Source of the DNA: Thermodesulfobacteriota bacterium
GTDB lineage: Bacteria; Desulfobacterota; QYQD01
Length of the DNA: 5,645 bases
Direction: 5' to 3'
NCBI GenBank assembly: GCA_030017815.1
Contig: JASEGX010000011.1
Location: forward strand, 16,304 to 21,948
The position numbers and the translations under genes are program-made. The notes beneath the pieces were generated by a model. That model was not told where the DNA came from, did no database searches, and saw only the letters and a program-made list of their open reading frames with translations. This document shows positions 4,668 to 5,645 of this stretch, piece by piece; within the stretch, counting starts at the first letter, position 1, and every line of letters starts with the position of its first letter.

Positions 4668-5600
4668 GTGAAAAAACTTTCTTACCAATTGATCATCTTT
4701 GTTTTCTATTTTTCCCTGACGATTGGTTTTCCGGGAACAGCTTCCTATGCCGATGAAAGTCCCGCCTGGACGCTCCATCCGGCTAAACTGGCCATAGGGC
4801 AGGTAGGTCTCTTTTCTATTAGCGACGTACCTGCTAGCCCGCCTAAGGCGGGCGCCTTTCTTGGTCGTCCGGTTTATTTTCATGCCGGTTCGGGAAGGCT
4901 GGCGGCCTTACTACCGGTGGACATATCCACGCCGCCGGGGAAATATCCACTCACCATCGAGTATCAGCACGTCCATCATGGCACAAAGAAGGTGATAACC
5001 ATCCATGTGGAGGTGCAACCCTATGAGTTTTCTGTGGAGGAACTTACTTTACCTGAAAAGATGGTTACGTTTCCAGAGGAAATACTTAAGCGCATACAGG
5101 ACGAAAAGAAAGCCGTAGATGCGGTTTTTGAAAAAAACAGCGAGTCTCTGCTCTGGAGCGGAGGCTTTATTAAACCCGTGGAGGGTGATATAGCCGGTTT
5201 ATTTGGCAGCAGGCGCATCTTAAACGGCGAGGAGCGTAGTCGTCATCTGGGTGTTGATATCCGGGGAAAAGAGGGGATGCCGATCCGTTGTGCGAACAGT
5301 GGACGTATAGCACTGGTCGGTGATTTTTATCTCCTGGGTAGTACCGTTATTTTGGATCATGGCCAGGGGGTGTTTACTATATACTGTCACCTCTCAAAAG
5401 CGGCGGTGAAAGAAGGGCAGCAGGTGGCCAAAGGAGATTCACTTGGAGAAGTAGGGGCTACAGGAAGGGCTACCGGGCCGCATCTGCACTGGGGCGCGGT
5501 TATTTGTGGTGCAAGGGTGGATCCGCTGTCCCTCATCGAGGTGACGACCGTTGACGAAGCTCAAAGTTCAAAGCTCAAAGCCCAAATGAATGACAAATGA
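4668..5600 (+). CDS. Exported M23 (LytM/LysM-type) zinc metallopeptidase
   Basis: This 310-residue protein starts at GTG with a signal peptide: MKK, a hydrophobic stretch (about 8-21) and a probable signal peptidase I site after SYA at residue 28. Residues about 34-118 look like an all-beta, Ig-like N-terminal domain as in other envelope M23 proteins. The peptidase domain (about 165-290) has FGSRR (179-183), HLGVD with zinc ligands H193 and D197, YCHLS with H241, and GPHLHWG with H272 and H274. Ligands H193, D197 and H274 plus catalytic H241 and H272 are all present, so it should be an active peptidoglycan endopeptidase in the periplasm, cutting cross-link peptides during growth or division. 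The last ~14 residues (from EAQSSKLK) are encoded by heptad repeat and are probably a non-conserved tail. It probably shares a transcript with xseA. Its exact substrate cannot be told. Confidence 0.94.
   Translation: MKKLSYQLIIFVFYFSLTIGFPGTASYADESPAWTLHPAKLAIGQVGLFSISDVPASPPKAGAFLGRPVYFHAGSGRLAALLPVDISTPPGKYPLTIEYQHVHHGTKKVITIHVEVQPYEFSVEELTLPEKMVTFPEEILKRIQDEKKAVDAVFEKNSESLLWSGGFIKPVEGDIAGLFGSRRILNGEERSRHLGVDIRGKEGMPIRCANSGRIALVGDFYLLGSTVILDHGQGVFTIYCHLSKAAVKEGQQVAKGDSLGEVGATGRATGPHLHWGAVICGARVDPLSLIEVTTVDEAQSSKLKAQMNDK
4837..4853. repeat. Perfect 7-bp hairpin inside the peptidase gene
   Basis: GCCCGCC-TAA-GGCGGGC is a perfect stem with a 3-nt loop within the coding sequence, encoding residues S57 to G62 of the Ig-like domain in a loop-like stretch rich in Pro, Ala and Gly. 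It could be chance, or a small palindromic element inserted in frame. Confidence 0.45.
5558..5600. repeat. Heptad repeat overlapping the 3' end of the peptidase gene
   Basis: The units agctcaa, agttcaa, agctcaa, agcccaa are followed by atga, atgacaa and atga. The gctcaaa-type unit is the same family as after xseA, and tgacaaatga matches the repeat in the rmlA leader. The repeat encodes the last residues of the peptidase and supplies its TGA stop. Confidence 0.7.
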
Positions 5601-5624
5601 GGCTCTTGCAAAACTGTTTGTCAT

Positions 5625-5645
5625 CCCCGAATGTTTCTATCGGGG
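5625..5645. repeat. Hairpin repeat cut by the window end
   Basis: CCCCGA (5625-5630) and TCGGGG (5640-5645) form a 6-bp stem with a 9-nt loop, and the preceding bases (TCAT) suggest the stem may continue past the edge. The stretch gtcatccccgaatgtttcta looks to me like a dispersed intergenic repeat rather than unique sequence. It could also act as a terminator for the xseA-peptidase transcript, but no T-tract is visible before the edge. Confidence 0.45.

Overview
The window carries six protein-coding genes in two divergent blocks around a repeat-rich intergenic region. Base composition is moderate to slightly GC-rich. The genes are typical of a Gram-negative-type bacterium: dTDP-L-rhamnose synthesis, the exonuclease VII large subunit, and an exported M23 peptidase beside xseA. 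The style of intergenic repeats (heptad mosaics, G/C-rich paired hairpins) reminds me of Desulfobacterota or related anaerobic lineages. That is an impression, and no gene here proves the taxon.

Left block, minus strand, read from about 2812 down to 1: rmlA (long-form glucose-1-phosphate thymidylyltransferase), a short RmlC-type 3,5-epimerase, rmlB (dTDP-glucose 4,6-dehydratase), and the first 44 codons of rmlD, which runs off the left edge. In pathway terms, RmlA makes dTDP-glucose, RmlB makes the 4-keto-6-deoxy sugar, RmlC epimerises it and RmlD reduces it to dTDP-L-rhamnose for O-antigen, capsule or exopolysaccharide. Spacing is tight (5 bp between rmlC and rmlB; a GTGA overlap between rmlB and rmlD), so this is very probably one operon. 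The 97-bp rmlA-rmlC gap is almost entirely short-period repeats.

Middle, 2813-3186: a 374-bp divergent intergenic region. Its core is a 160-bp nested inverted repeat (2895-3054). Each arm contains a perfect 9-bp G/C hairpin and a four-tract G-quadruplex motif, and the two motifs lie on opposite strands. It looks like a BIME-like pair of inverted REP units or a non-autonomous mobile element. An A/T-rich stretch follows, before xseA.

Right block, plus strand: xseA, then a 131-bp gap made largely of consecutive 7-bp units, then a GTG-started, signal-peptide-bearing M23 (LytM-type) metallopeptidase whose last codons are themselves heptad repeats. The window ends inside another hairpin repeat. 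xseB is not present in the window.

The genes are ordinary. The parts worth a second look are the repeats: four patches of degenerate 7-bp-period sequence next to gene boundaries, one forming a long imperfect stem and one supplying a gene's C-terminus and stop codon, plus the nested hairpin/G4 element. I see no CRISPR array, tRNA, rRNA, transposase or defence system.
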